Shown here: positions 42,550-51,501 of the stretch, in pieces | How the letters are laid out: each line of letters starts with the position of its first letter | Numbering within the stretch: the stretch's first letter is position 1 | Assembly (NCBI GenBank): GCA_964574325.1 | Contig: CAZNMY010000007.1 | Location: 1-64,000 of the forward strand | Direction of reading: 5' to 3' | Length of the DNA: 64,000 nt | DNA from: CAMDPA01 sp964574325 | GTDB taxonomy: Bacteria > Pseudomonadota > Alphaproteobacteria > Rhizobiales > Hyphomicrobiaceae | Program-made: the position numbers and the translations under genes | Notes under the pieces: model-generated | Databases searched by the model: none | What the model was told of the DNA's origin: nothing | What the model saw: the letters and a program-made list of their open reading frames with translations, nothing else

Positions 42550-43539
42550 ATGGACAAAAGATACCAAGTGTTTGTCAGTTCGACTTTCGAAGATTTGGAG
42601 GATGCGCGAAGAGAGGTGTCCTCCGCCCTCTTGAAATCCGATTGCTTCCCGGCCGGGATGGAGCTTTTTCCTGCCGCTGACCTGGAGCAATTCGAGTACA
42701 TCAAGCAAGTCATCTCCGACTGCGATTACTTCATCATCGTATCCGCTGGGAAATATGGATCAATTAATCCTAGAACGGGATTGAGCTATACCGAGATGGA
42801 ATACGATTTTGCAGTCGAAATCGGAAAGCCAATCATAAGACTTCTTCACCGTGATCCATTCAAACTCCTCCCCGGCATAGCCATAGAGCAACACGATAAA
42901 GGCAAGAAGAAACTATCGACTTTTAGAGAAAAGTTGACGCGGTCGCGACTTGTGAATTTTTGGGACGATGCTAAAGGCCTTGGTCAGCAGGCCATACTTG
43001 CACTTCTAGAAATGAAGAAGCGGAACCCGTCGCCGGGTTGGGTTCGTGGCAATAATGCCATTACAGTTGAATTGCTGAAGGAGCTGGAGACGTTGAGAGG
43101 TGCTGCGAAGAGGTTTTCATCAGAGAAGACAGAGAAACCTGTCGATTTCAATGACCTGACAACGCAGTCTGAAGTTTCCATAATGGTAGCTGCCGCCGAA
43201 AAACCTGACAAGGGCGCGGAAGACGGAAGCGTAGCAATTGAGAATAAGGAGATTGCTGCAGCGATATTTATGTCCTTAATTTCAAACAGCGACGCCTTGA
43301 GCATTGGGCAGGCAGCCGGTGATATTCTTACTGGTGCCTATCCTTTCCCAAAAAAATACCACAAACATGATCACTTCTGGCTGGAGATACCTTATAATAA
43401 GATTCATCACTTTCTCCACTACTTAGAATCCCGAGGGTTGGTTCGTGGGACTTCGTCATCATATGCTTCCAATTGGTATTTAACTCAACGTGGACGCCTT
43501 CACGCGACCTACATGTCGAGTAGGCGCAACCTTAAATAG
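42550..43539 (+). CDS. DUF4062 domain protein with C-terminal winged-helix-like region
   Basis: A 329-residue protein starting at ATG 42550 behind AGGTGGGG. The N-terminal DUF4062 domain (KRYQVFVSSTFEDLEDARRE, FIIVSAGKYGSINPRTGLSY, TEMEYDFAVEIGKPIIRLLH) has a TIR-like fold found at the head of many STAND/NLR-type and defence proteins. The end HHFLHYLESRGLVRGTSSSY then YLTQRGRLHATY looks like a winged helix. It has no NTPase domain. It is clearly AT-richer than all neighbours and lies between direct repeats, which points to recent acquisition. The role is unknown; defence or stress signalling is a guess. Confidence 0.85.
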   Translation: MDKRYQVFVSSTFEDLEDARREVSSALLKSDCFPAGMELFPAADLEQFEYIKQVISDCDYFIIVSAGKYGSINPRTGLSYTEMEYDFAVEIGKPIIRLLHRDPFKLLPGIAIEQHDKGKKKLSTFREKLTRSRLVNFWDDAKGLGQQAILALLEMKKRNPSPGWVRGNNAITVELLKELETLRGAAKRFSSEKTEKPVDFNDLTTQSEVSIMVAAAEKPDKGAEDGSVAIENKEIAAAIFMSLISNSDALSIGQAAGDILTGAYPFPKKYHKHDHFWLEIPYNKIHHFLHYLESRGLVRGTSSSYASNWYLTQRGRLHATYMSSRRNLK

Positions 43540-43629
43540 TTGGTTCGTCTTACAATTTGCACCAATAGATCAAGAGCTAGCCCGCTTAAGCAGCGAGTCC
43601 TCTCGTTCGACCACCACCACTCACCCGCC

Positions 43630-43708
43630 GCGCACTGCCTTTACCCGGCAAAATCCCGGATAGCCGCGTTGAGACGCGGCTTCCGGGAACGCGAGTGGAG
43701 GGGGAGGC
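43630..43708. repeat. about 78-bp element, right copy flanking the DUF4062 gene
   Basis: GCGCACTGCCTTTACCCGGC, then AATCCCGGATAGCCGCG, GACGCGGCTTCCGGGAACGC and GAGTGGAGGGGGAGGC. Closely similar to, and in the same orientation as, 42033-42110. It lies just before the stop of the HerA-like gene. Confidence 0.78.
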
Positions 43709-43720
43709 GTACGCCACCAC

Positions 43721-45205
43721 CTATCGCTTCATGCCCAGCGACTTCAGGATGATGTTCTTGATCATGGTGGCGGCGGTGCGGCTGGCGGTGCGCTGCATGT
43801 CCTTGGCGATCATCTCGCCGATGCCTTGATTGTAGCGACCGGTCTTCGGGTTCTTGCCGCCCGCGAAGATCGTGCCCCAGAAGCCGCCGCCGCCCGCGTC
43901 GGCTTCCTGCGCCTCCTCGGAGCCGGCTTTCTTGTCGATCATTTCCTTGGCGCTTTCGCGCTCCTGGCGGTCCTCGTACTTGCCGAACACGGGGCTGTAT
44001 TCGATGCAGCCGCGGCGCTCCTCGTCCGTGAGCGGACCGATGCGCGCTTGCGGCGGGCAGATCAACGTCCGCTGCACCATCGAGGGCTCGCCCTTGTTCT
44101 CCAGGAACGAGACGAGCGCCTCGCCGACCTTCAGCTCCTTGATCACCTCGGCGGTGTCGAGATCGGGGTTCTGGCGGAAGGTCTTGGCGGCGGTCTCGAC
44201 GGCTTTCGCCTCCTGCGGCGTGAACGCGCGCAGTGCGTGCTGCACGCGGTTGCCGAGCTGCGCGGAAACGGTATTCGGTACGTCCATCGGGTTCTGCGTC
44301 ACGAAATAGACGCCGACGCCCTTGGAGCGAACCAGACGCGCGATCTGCTCGATGCGTTCGAGCAGCGGCTTGGGCGCGTCGTTGAACAGCAGATGCGCCT
44401 CGTCGAAGAAGAACACGAGCTTGGGCTTGGGCTGGTCGCCGACTTCCGGCAGCGTCTGCCAGAGCTTCGACAGCATCCACAGCAGGAACACCGCATAGAG
44501 GCGCGGTTTCTCCATCAGCTTGTCGGCGGCGAGAATGTTGATGATGCCGCGGCCGTCCGGCGCGGTGCGCACGAAGTCCTTGATGTCGAGGGCGGGCAGG
44601 CCGAAAAAGTGCCCCGCGCCCTGTTCTTCGAGAACGAGAATGCGGCGCTGGATCGCGCCGACAGACGCGGTCGCGACGTTGCCGTACTTGGTCGTCAACT
44701 CCTTGCCGCGCTCGGAGATGTTGCTGATGATGGCGCGCAGATCGGCGAGATCGTCGAGCGGCATCTTCTCGTCGGCGGCGACGCGGAAGGCGATGTTGAG
44801 CACGCCCTCCTGTACCTCGTTGAGCTCGAGCATGCGGCCGAGCAGCAGCGCGCCCATGTCGTTGACGGTGGCGCGGACCGGGTGGCCCTTCTCGCCGGTG
44901 ACGTCCCAGAACACGGTCGGGTAGGCCTTGTTCTCGTATGCCTCGATGCCGAGTTCTTCGAGGCGCTTCTTGACGAAGGGCTTGGGCTCGCCCACGGCCG
45001 CGACGCCGGAAAGATCGCCCTTGATGTCGGAGGCGAACACGGCGACACCCGCGTCCGAGAAGCCTTCAGCGAGGGTCTGCAGCGTGACCGTCTTGCCGGT
45101 GCCGGTGGCGCCCGTGATCAGGCCGTGGCGATTGGCCAGGCGCAGTTCGAGCAGCTCGTCCTTGCCGTCGCTCTTGCCGACCAGAATTTTATCGTCCTGA
45201 AGCAT
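43721..45205 (-). CDS. HerA-like ATPase, DUF853 (YjgR) family
   Basis: A 494-residue soluble ATPase of the HerA/FtsK superclass. Walker A is GATGTGKT (32-39). Walker B is KLVFFFDEAHLLF, followed by the sensor-like VYFVTQNPMDVPNTVSAQLG and the arginine-finger region NRVQHALRAFTP. ALDIKDFVRTAPDGRGIINI is typical of the YjgR subfamily. The Gly-rich region around GGGGFWGTIFAGGKNPKTGR precedes a helical tail. Close relatives are widespread single-copy genes of unknown role, not paired with NurA. No defence partner is adjacent except the DUF4062 gene, which has a different history. Confidence 0.92.
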   Translation of the reverse strand: MLQDDKILVGKSDGKDELLELRLANRHGLITGATGTGKTVTLQTLAEGFSDAGVAVFASDIKGDLSGVAAVGEPKPFVKKRLEELGIEAYENKAYPTVFWDVTGEKGHPVRATVNDMGALLLGRMLELNEVQEGVLNIAFRVAADEKMPLDDLADLRAIISNISERGKELTTKYGNVATASVGAIQRRILVLEEQGAGHFFGLPALDIKDFVRTAPDGRGIINILAADKLMEKPRLYAVFLLWMLSKLWQTLPEVGDQPKPKLVFFFDEAHLLFNDAPKPLLERIEQIARLVRSKGVGVYFVTQNPMDVPNTVSAQLGNRVQHALRAFTPQEAKAVETAAKTFRQNPDLDTAEVIKELKVGEALVSFLENKGEPSMVQRTLICPPQARIGPLTDEERRGCIEYSPVFGKYEDRQERESAKEMIDKKAGSEEAQEADAGGGGFWGTIFAGGKNPKTGRYNQGIGEMIAKDMQRTASRTAATMIKNIILKSLGMKR

Positions 45206-45245
45206 GGATAGGCTCCTGTCGGCACGCCGCTGTGCTCTTATGATT

Positions 45246-45310
45246 CTAGAGCATCTTTATCCGACCGGTGAAGCGCGACAGCGATTCCGTCCGGTCGGAT
45301 GATGCTCTAG
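45246..45310. repeat. 62-bp palindromic repeat, copy 2
   Basis: CTAGAGCATCTTTATCCGAC opens and GTCGGATGATGCTCTAG closes the unit, with GCGATTCCGTCCGG inside. It matches the element at 37193-37254 and lies upstream of the HerA-like gene. The rest of the gap to 45482 has no recognised feature. Confidence 0.75.
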
Positions 45311-45482
45311 TGCCGGGGGCTTGGGCGCAGGCGTTGAGCCGCTCCGGCGACGCGGGACGCGAATCTATTAGCGATTCCACTTGGCATGCCTGTGGCGGCA
45401 ATTCAATTATCGGTTGCAGGCGAAACTCAATTTACCCACGGCATTGAACAGTGGCCGCAGCATTATCGGAGGCGACTGGCAC

Positions 45483-47171
45483 TCATGCCGCAGCCTCGCC
45501 CGGCACCGGCTGCGGCGCGCGCACGCCGGCCGCGATCTCCCGCATCAGCCTGGGCTTGTCGATCTTGCCGTTCGCCATCAACGGCAGCTCCGGCAGCGGC
45601 AGCACGAACTCCGGCAGCTCGTAGCGGGAGAGCCCGCGCGCCGCGAGATGGCCGATCAGCGCCGGCACGTCCACCTGAGTTCCCGGCCGCGTCGTGTAGG
45701 CGAGGCAGATGCGCTCGCCCAGGCGCGGATCGGGCATCGACAGAACCGCCGGCCGGAAGATCGCCGCGAACTCCGCCGCCAGATCCTCGATGCGCGACGG
45801 GCTGATGTTGTGGCCGCCGCGGATCAGCACTTCCTTCTGCCGGCCCGTCAGCTTGAGATAGCCGTTGGCATCGAGCTGGCCGAGATCGCCGGTCATGAAC
45901 CAGCCGTCCGGGGTGACGGCGTTTTCCGTCGCCCGCTGGTCGTCGAAATAGCCCAGCATCAGGCACGCGCCGCGTCCAGCCACGAGGCCGGTCTCGCCCG
46001 TCGGCAACTCCCGCGTGGGGTTGTCCGGGTCGAAGATGCGGATCTCGTAGCCCTCGCAGGCGCGCCCGCACGTGCCTGCGATGAGGGCGGGATCGTCGCC
46101 CGGTCGCGTGTACTGATGCGAGTTGTTCTCGGTCATGCCGTAGCCGGACTGCGGCTCGACGCCGAACGAGATCAGTTCGTGCATGACGTGAGGCGGGCTC
46201 GCCGCTCCCGAGACGCGAAATGCGCGGACGTTGCCGAGGCGCTTCAATCCACGTCGCTTCAGCTCGGCTATGATGTCGATCGCATGGGTCGGCACGCCGA
46301 TCAGGTATTCGACGTTGGTTTCGGTGAGCCGGTCGACCAGGCTTTCGCCGCGCGGCGTATCGTGGATGACGAGCTCGGCGCCCGCGATCAGCGCGGTCGT
46401 CATGGCGCCGACGCCGAGATTGTGGCTGAACGGACTCAGCGTCGAGATCACCGTCTGCGGCCCGATGTGCCAGTCGCGGCAGATCGCGCGCGCGGTCACC
46501 AGCAGCGTATTGTCCGAATGCATCACGCCCTTGGGATGTCCCGTCGAGCCGGACGTGAATGCGATGTAGGACACGCGGTCCGGATCGTCCGACGGCGGCG
46601 GCAGCGTACCGCCCTTCGGCGCCGCGGTGAGCAAGCCGTCGAACAGCGGCCGCTCCGCATCCCGGGCGGCGACGGCGGGCAAGCGATAGACGTGCCGCAT
46701 GTCCGAGAGGCCGGAGATCGCCGCCTCGATCGCATGTTCGCGCCCGGCAGTTCGAGCATCCGCGCCGAACGCCGGCTGATAGATGAATGCCGCCGCGCGC
46801 ATCCGCTCCACCATCGCCTGCACCTCGGCGACGGTGTGATTGCGGTGCGGCGATGGACTGCACACGAGCCCCATCCGCGACGCTGCCAACAAGATGGCGA
46901 CGGACTCGATGCGGTCCGGCAACCAGAACGTGATGCGCTGCCCCGGTATCAGTCCGCGCGCCGCGAGATCGGCCGCGAGTGCGTCTGCTGCGGCGACGAG
47001 ACCTGCCCACGTGACCCGGCGGTGCCGGTCGCGCAGCGCCGTCCGCTCCGGCGTCTTGCCGGCATGCGCGGCTGCGATCGAATAGATCGTGTCGCCGCGC
47101 CAAAGCCCGCGCGCATAGTAGTCACGCAGCAGCCTGCCATTGAGCAGCGATAGAACCGTCGATGCCATCAT
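45483..47171 (-). CDS. AMP-dependent acyl-CoA ligase (cyclohexanecarboxylate-CoA ligase-like)
   Basis: A 562-residue class I adenylate-forming enzyme. It has the P-loop YIAFTSGSTGHPKGVMHS, the A5 motif GYGMTENNSHQY, the A7 stretch GWFMTGDLGQLD, and A8/A10 in YLKLTGRQKEVLIRGGHNIS and LMANGKIDKPRLM with the catalytic Lys. It activates a carboxylic acid as an acyl-CoA. Overall features resemble alicyclic or medium-chain acid ligases, but the acid cannot be named. It is downstream of the TPR gene and the 6-oxocamphor-hydrolase-like gene on the same strand, so it may activate the ring-cleavage product. Confidence 0.88.
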   Translation of the reverse strand: MMASTVLSLLNGRLLRDYYARGLWRGDTIYSIAAAHAGKTPERTALRDRHRRVTWAGLVAAADALAADLAARGLIPGQRITFWLPDRIESVAILLAASRMGLVCSPSPHRNHTVAEVQAMVERMRAAAFIYQPAFGADARTAGREHAIEAAISGLSDMRHVYRLPAVAARDAERPLFDGLLTAAPKGGTLPPPSDDPDRVSYIAFTSGSTGHPKGVMHSDNTLLVTARAICRDWHIGPQTVISTLSPFSHNLGVGAMTTALIAGAELVIHDTPRGESLVDRLTETNVEYLIGVPTHAIDIIAELKRRGLKRLGNVRAFRVSGAASPPHVMHELISFGVEPQSGYGMTENNSHQYTRPGDDPALIAGTCGRACEGYEIRIFDPDNPTRELPTGETGLVAGRGACLMLGYFDDQRATENAVTPDGWFMTGDLGQLDANGYLKLTGRQKEVLIRGGHNISPSRIEDLAAEFAAIFRPAVLSMPDPRLGERICLAYTTRPGTQVDVPALIGHLAARGLSRYELPEFVLPLPELPLMANGKIDKPRLMREIAAGVRAPQPVPGEAAA

Positions 47172-47190
47172 TTCATTCCGCAGGAAATCA

Positions 47191-47853
47191 TCAGGAAGTC
47201 GCCTCGCGGCACTCCTCGTCGGGCGGTAGCGGATCGCACCCGTCCCCCTTCTCGATGCACACGCGCAGGGCCGACAGAAGTTCCGCGCGGATCACGCCGT
47301 CGTTGGGCCCGCTGTAGAGCTGGTTCATCTTCAGGCCGCACTGGTAGAGCGTGACCATCCGCGCGCCGCCATAGACCATCGCCGCCTCGTAGTCGCGCTG
47401 CGCCAACTGCCTGTCGCCGTTCGACTGGTGGATGTGAGCGCGGGTGTCGAGCGAATGCGCGCTGAACGGATCGAGCTGCAGCGAGCGCTGAACGTCCGCC
47501 ATGCCCTGCGACGCGCGTCCCCACTTGAAGTAGGCCCATGCGCGGTTGTTCAGCGCAACGGCGAAATCCGGAAACAGTGCGATCGCGTTGTCATAGTCCT
47601 TGATCGAGGATTCGTACTGCCCGCGCAGCGAGTAGGACAGCGCCCGGTTGGCGTAGGCCGTGGCGCGGCGCGGCTCGCTGATGTTGGGCGATTCGATCAG
47701 CTCGGTGCACGCGCGGATGCGGCCTTCGATCTCGGGCTTGTCGCAATCGTGCACATCTTCGGCAGCGGCGGCCGACGACACGAGGGGGGCGATGGGCGGC
47801 GCGACGCCGACGAGCAGGAGGGCGAGAGGCAGGATCAACCAGCGGCGCATCAT
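47191..47853 (-). CDS. exported TPR protein
   Basis: A 220-residue protein starting at ATG 47853 (MMRRWLILPLALLLVGVAPP), giving a clear signal peptide of about 37 residues ending near SAAAAE; the frame reads further upstream without coding character. The mature part has DCDKPEIEGRIRACTELIES and three TPRs (ATAYANRALSYSLRGQYESS, AVALNNRAWAYFKWGRASQG, SAHSLDTRAHIHQSNGDRQL). Its position between a crotonase and a CoA ligase is probably operon structure rather than shared function. Confidence 0.82.
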   Translation of the reverse strand: MMRRWLILPLALLLVGVAPPIAPLVSSAAAAEDVHDCDKPEIEGRIRACTELIESPNISEPRRATAYANRALSYSLRGQYESSIKDYDNAIALFPDFAVALNNRAWAYFKWGRASQGMADVQRSLQLDPFSAHSLDTRAHIHQSNGDRQLAQRDYEAAMVYGGARMVTLYQCGLKMNQLYSGPNDGVIRAELLSALRVCIEKGDGCDPLPPDEECREATS

Positions 47854-48253
47854 CGTGTGTCCTGGGAAAGCGGCAATCGCGCTGCCGCGCCAACGCCGAA
47901 GGCTCGCGGGTCGGTCATCGCTCCCCGCCGCCCGACCTTCATATAGTTGCGACTTTATATAGTTGCGGCGGGCGCGGGTGGAAAGCCAGCAAGTACCCCA
48001 AGACGGGCACAATTGCGGCAACCAGAGGAAATGCCGGAGAGTTTCATCTGGCGTGACAACAACGCTCAGGGCGGTTCACTCCACTCGACTACCCTCTCCT
48101 GACCTTGTCGTCCGGGGGGGGCTCGTCCCCGGGACCCAGGGTTCAACGCATTGCACGTCGGCCGTTGCGGCGCCCTGGTTCCCGGCAACAAGTGCCGGGA
48201 TGACCGCTCGCCGGTTGAAAGTATACTGCACCGATCCGGCCTACTTCCGGGGC
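47854..48253. repeat. 400-bp intergenic region with REP-like palindromes
   Basis: Between the TPR and crotonase genes. Around 48110-48205, GGCTCGTCCCCGGGACCCAGGG pairs loosely with CCCTGGTTCCCGGCAACAAG and the following TGCCGGGATGACC. This resembles the 'CCCGGGA...GGGATGAC' palindromes typical of the order; a smaller relative, GGATCCCGCCCTCCGGCGGG, is at 49062-49081. TATATAGTTGCGACTTTATATAG at 47940-47962 is a short direct repeat of an AT-rich 11-mer upstream of the TPR gene and could be part of its promoter. Confidence 0.55.
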
Positions 48254-49024
48254 CTACTTCCGGGGGATCGCCGTGATCGCGAGGCCTTCGAGCGCCAGCC
48301 CATAGGCCAGCAGGTCGTTCATCTGCCGCCGCACCTGCTCGGTGAGCAACACGCGGGTGTAGCGCCGGTTCAGCTCCGGCTGCTTCATGATCATCCGCGC
48401 CAGCTCCCATGCCCTGGGCAAGAGCTTCTCGCCCGACAAGACCTCGTTGACGAGCCCCATCTCCTTGGCCTCGACCGCATGCAGAACCTGCCCCGTCAGC
48501 AGGAAATAGCGGGCGCGGTTCAGCCCCATCGCGGCGGGAAACGCCACGTGCACGCCGTCGCCTGGCACGAGGCCGTTCACGAAATGCGCCGAGTCCTGGA
48601 AGCACGCGGTATCCGAGGCCAGCACGATGTCGCACAGGATCGGCAGCTCCGCGTGCCGCACGGCGGGGCCGTTCACGGCCGCGATCATCGGTACGTCGAT
48701 CAGCAGCAGGTTGGTCAGCAGGTGCTTGGCTTCCCAGCCGAGCTCGCCCCACTCCTCCGGCCCCATCGCGTGATAGCTCATGTTGGCCTCTGGATCGGGC
48801 GCCGGTCCGGAGAACTCGGCGCCGGTCCCGGTCATGATGACGACGTGGTTGTCGCGGTCCCGCCCGATGTCGAGAAACGCCTGCACGAGCTCGCCGTGGG
48901 GCTTCCGGCCCCACCTGAGGGGTCCGCCGTTCGAGTGCACCGTCATCTCCAGGATGCCGTCCTCGCGGCGGAACCTGATGTGCTCGTACTTGCTCTCGTA
49001 GTCGGCGAGCTTCAGTGTCGACAT
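48254..49024 (-). CDS. crotonase-fold hydrolase, 6-oxocamphor hydrolase-like
   Basis: A 256-residue enoyl-CoA hydratase/isomerase superfamily protein, starting at ATG 49024. Crotonase landmarks are VVIMTGTGAEFSG and IAAVNGPAVRHAELPILCDI. It lacks the ordinary hydratase glutamate pair. Instead it shows His124, His147 (HFVNGLVPGDG), Asp156 and Glu246 (GLALEG). These match, with a constant +2 offset, the four catalytic residues recalled for 6-oxocamphor hydrolase (His122, His145, Asp154, Glu244), which cleaves a carbon-carbon bond in cyclic beta-diketones. LTGQVLHAVEAKEMGLVNEV and LLPRAWELARMI also follow that family. A beta-diketone hydrolase is the best reading; the natural substrate is unknown. 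Confidence 0.85.
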   Translation of the reverse strand: MSTLKLADYESKYEHIRFRREDGILEMTVHSNGGPLRWGRKPHGELVQAFLDIGRDRDNHVVIMTGTGAEFSGPAPDPEANMSYHAMGPEEWGELGWEAKHLLTNLLLIDVPMIAAVNGPAVRHAELPILCDIVLASDTACFQDSAHFVNGLVPGDGVHVAFPAAMGLNRARYFLLTGQVLHAVEAKEMGLVNEVLSGEKLLPRAWELARMIMKQPELNRRYTRVLLTEQVRRQMNDLLAYGLALEGLAITAIPRK

Positions 49025-49299
49025 GCGTATTTTCCCCATTCTCCAACAAATGTGACGTGGATCCCGCCCTCCGGCGGGATGACGTCGCGAAAATGCGAAT
49101 CGCTGCCGTGGGATTGATGTCGTAAAGCCGTTGCCGACTTCGCGCATCTCACACCATGCAGGCGGGAGCAAGGGGCCGCGGGCAAGTGAGTGGGGCAACC
49201 ACGCCCGGCACCGGCGGCGCCTCGCCTTCTGCGCACTTGCACGGGAGGCGTGGGCGGCCTATTTCGCAGCATCTTTCTTGCGGTTCGGATCAGACGCCC

Positions 49300-50238
49300 A
49301 TGACCTCGAAAAAACCCACCGTATTCATCGACGGCGAAGCTGGGACGACCGGCCTCGGCATCGCGGAGCAGTTGCGTGCGCACGGCGGTGTGGAGCTGCA
49401 CAGCATCGCGGCGGAGAAGCGCAAGGACGTGGGCGCCAAGCGCGAACTCATGGCGGGAGTCGATCTCGTCGTGCTGTGCCTTCCCGACGAGGCAGCGAAG
49501 GAGACCGTGGCGCTCGCCGATACGCTGCCGGGCGGGGGGCCGCGCATTCTCGATGCTTCGACCGCGCATCGCGTCGCCGCGGGCTGGGTCTACGGTTTTC
49601 CCGAAATGGCGCCCGAGCAGGCCGGGCAGATCGCGAAGGCGCGGCGCGTGGCCAATCCGGGCTGTTATCCGACAGGCGGGATCGCGCTGCTGCGGCCGCT
49701 GGTCGACGCCGGACTGATGGCGGCGGACCATCCGGTGACGGTCAATGCCGTGTCGGGATATTCGGGCGGCGGCAAGTCGATGATCGCCGACTATGAGGCG
49801 GGCACGGCGCCGTCGTTCGAGCTTTACGGGCTCGCGCTCGAGCACAAGCATCTGCCGGAATTGCAAGCGTATTCGAAGCTGACGCGGCGGCCGATCTTCG
49901 TGCCGTCGGTCGGCGATTTCCGCCAGGGCATGCTGGTGTCGGTGCCCGTGCATCTCGATACGCTGATCGGTAGACCGAAGCCGGCCGATCTCGAAGCGAC
50001 ACTGGTGAAGCGCTATGCAGGCTCGCGCTTCGTGAAGGTGGTGCCGGCCAGCGATCCTTCGCGCAAGGGCGGGAAGGTCGAGGCGGAATCACTCAACGAC
50101 ACGAACATGCTGGAGCTGACGGTGTTCGGCAACGATGCGCGCGGGCAGGCGGTCCTCGTCGCCAAGCTCGACAACCTCGGCAAGGGCGCGTCGGGCGCGG
50201 CGGTACAGAACCTCGAGATCATGCTGGGCCTCGCTTGA
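49300..50238 (+). CDS. argC: N-acetyl-gamma-glutamyl-phosphate reductase, short (type 2) form
   Basis: Third step of arginine synthesis: reduces N-acetylglutamyl-5-phosphate to the semialdehyde with NADPH. A 312-residue short form, starting at ATG 49300 (MTSKKPTVFIDGEAGTTGLG, nucleotide-binding loop). The catalytic Cys122 lies in ANPGCYPTGGIAL. Further marks are SGYSGGGKSMIADYE and the end region NDARGQAVLVAKLDNLGKG. The type 2 ArgC is usual in alphaproteobacteria. It is divergent from the crotonase gene and convergent with the cupin gene. Confidence 0.95.
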   Translation: MTSKKPTVFIDGEAGTTGLGIAEQLRAHGGVELHSIAAEKRKDVGAKRELMAGVDLVVLCLPDEAAKETVALADTLPGGGPRILDASTAHRVAAGWVYGFPEMAPEQAGQIAKARRVANPGCYPTGGIALLRPLVDAGLMAADHPVTVNAVSGYSGGGKSMIADYEAGTAPSFELYGLALEHKHLPELQAYSKLTRRPIFVPSVGDFRQGMLVSVPVHLDTLIGRPKPADLEATLVKRYAGSRFVKVVPASDPSRKGGKVEAESLNDTNMLELTVFGNDARGQAVLVAKLDNLGKGASGAAVQNLEIMLGLA

Positions 50239-50271
50239 AGCGAGGGCGCCGAACAATCGCTGATGGTCGCG

Positions 50272-50709
50272 CTACGCAGCAACCTTCAACCGGACCTCGT
50301 CGGGCACCGGCAGCGGCGGGTTGGCGCTCGCTTTGTATTCGACGGTGGTGAACAGCAGGTCGGTCGTGCCGGTGTTCTCGACACAGTGCACCAGATGCTC
50401 GTCCCTGGCATATGTCAGGTGGCGGGTGTCGCCGGGGAAATGCACCGACTCCGTGATGCTGCCGTCCTCGTAGTAGCCGCGCGCCGTGCCGTGGGTGTGG
50501 CACGTCCAGAAGTAGTCGAGCACGTGGCGGTGGAAACCGCAGCGCTTGCCGGCCGGGATCAGGAGGTGCCAGACGCGAACCTTGTCGGTCTCGGAGACGA
50601 GCGTGGAGCCGACAATCGCGTTCATCAGGCTCGCGCGCATCTCGGCCTCCATGCCGGCGGGCCATTGCGAGAACGAGCCGGCGGGCGCGATGGTCTTGTA
50701 ATCAGGCAT
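50272..50709 (-). CDS. cupin domain protein
   Basis: A 145-residue single-domain cupin with GGAG upstream of the ATG. The metal-site stretches are LIPAGKRCGFHRHVLDYFWT (His-x-His) and DEHLVHCVENTGTTDLLFTT. No second domain or signal peptide. It may be a small dioxygenase, isomerase or sensor. The neighbours give no firm clue. Confidence 0.8.
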   Translation of the reverse strand: MPDYKTIAPAGSFSQWPAGMEAEMRASLMNAIVGSTLVSETDKVRVWHLLIPAGKRCGFHRHVLDYFWTCHTHGTARGYYEDGSITESVHFPGDTRHLTYARDEHLVHCVENTGTTDLLFTTVEYKASANPPLPVPDEVRLKVAA

Positions 50710-50767
50710 ATGTCGGGCTCCAGTGTGTCGAGGTTTTCAGAACAAGTCGGCCAGCAGAGGCTTCGCG

Positions 50768-51382
50768 TCAAGTATGGCTGGCAACGGGCGCGATCACGCG
50801 GCCGGACCAGCCGCGCACTTCGCGCCAGCCTGCGGCGTCGTCAACGTCGGCGAGGGTTGCGGCAAAATCTGTGCTGGCGCCGGCGAGGTTCGCCAGGGTG
50901 TCGTTCAGGGCATTCGCGCTCGACCATCGGACGTTTGAAAACGGTTTGGCTATCGCCGGGATGCGCTTCAGACCGACAAGCCAGTATCCGCCGTCGGGCG
51001 TGGGGCCGAGGACGGCATCGGATCTCCCCAGCGCCGCGAAGGCCGCGGCGATGTGGCATGGACGGATCGCAGGAATGTCGGTGCCGATGATGATGATCGG
51101 GCCACGGCCCGGCCAATCCAGAATTCGCTGCATGCGCCGGCCGAGATCGCCCTGGCCTTGTGCGCGCCGGGGTATTTCGCCCGGCCAGAAGCGGCTCGTC
51201 ACGGTCGCGTCCGGGGCGACGGCGAGCCATGTCTGCCACCGCGACGAGCACGACAATCGCCGAACTACGGACAATGCCGCATGACGGTAGAAGCTCGTCG
51301 CGGCAACTGTTCCGATCTGCCGGCCGAGGCGGGTCTTGACGCGGCCGGCGTGAGGCTCCTTCACCATGATGACGAGGCGCGG
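50768..51382 (-). CDS. TIGR04282 family glycosyltransferase (DUF2064)
   Basis: About 204 residues. GTG 51382 (read as MPRLVIMVKEPHAGRVKTRL) is preferred because family members begin just before the 'K.P..GRVKTRL' nucleotide-binding motif; the frame continues far upstream without similarity. The stretch IIIIGTDIPAIRPCHIAAAF followed by DAVLGPTPDGGYWLVGLK is the family signature. These proteins typically pair with the TIGR04283 GT2 enzyme, as here, and have been annotated as arsenosugar biosynthesis glycosyltransferases. That role is not proven for most. Confidence 0.85.
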   Translation of the reverse strand, partial: PRLVIMVKEPHAGRVKTRLGRQIGTVAATSFYRHAALSVVRRLSCSSRWQTWLAVAPDATVTSRFWPGEIPRRAQGQGDLGRRMQRILDWPGRGPIIIIGTDIPAIRPCHIAAAFAALGRSDAVLGPTPDGGYWLVGLKRIPAIAKPFSNVRWSSANALNDTLANLAGASTDFAATLADVDDAAGWREVRGWSGRVIAPVASHT

Positions 51383-51501
51383 CACGCAGGCACGCGGCGC
51401 ACGAGCGCCACGCGCCAGGGGTAATCGGTTTGACCGATACCGCGTGGTGATGCGGCCGGCGGAGCGAGCATGACGTTCCACCGGCCTCACGCGTCGTTCC
51501 C

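Noticed and set aside
43721..45205. HerA-like ATPase as part of a defence system with the DUF4062 gene
   Set aside because: The ATPase belongs to the widespread YjgR family with host-like composition. The DUF4062 gene is compositionally foreign and on the opposite strand, so shared function is not supported.
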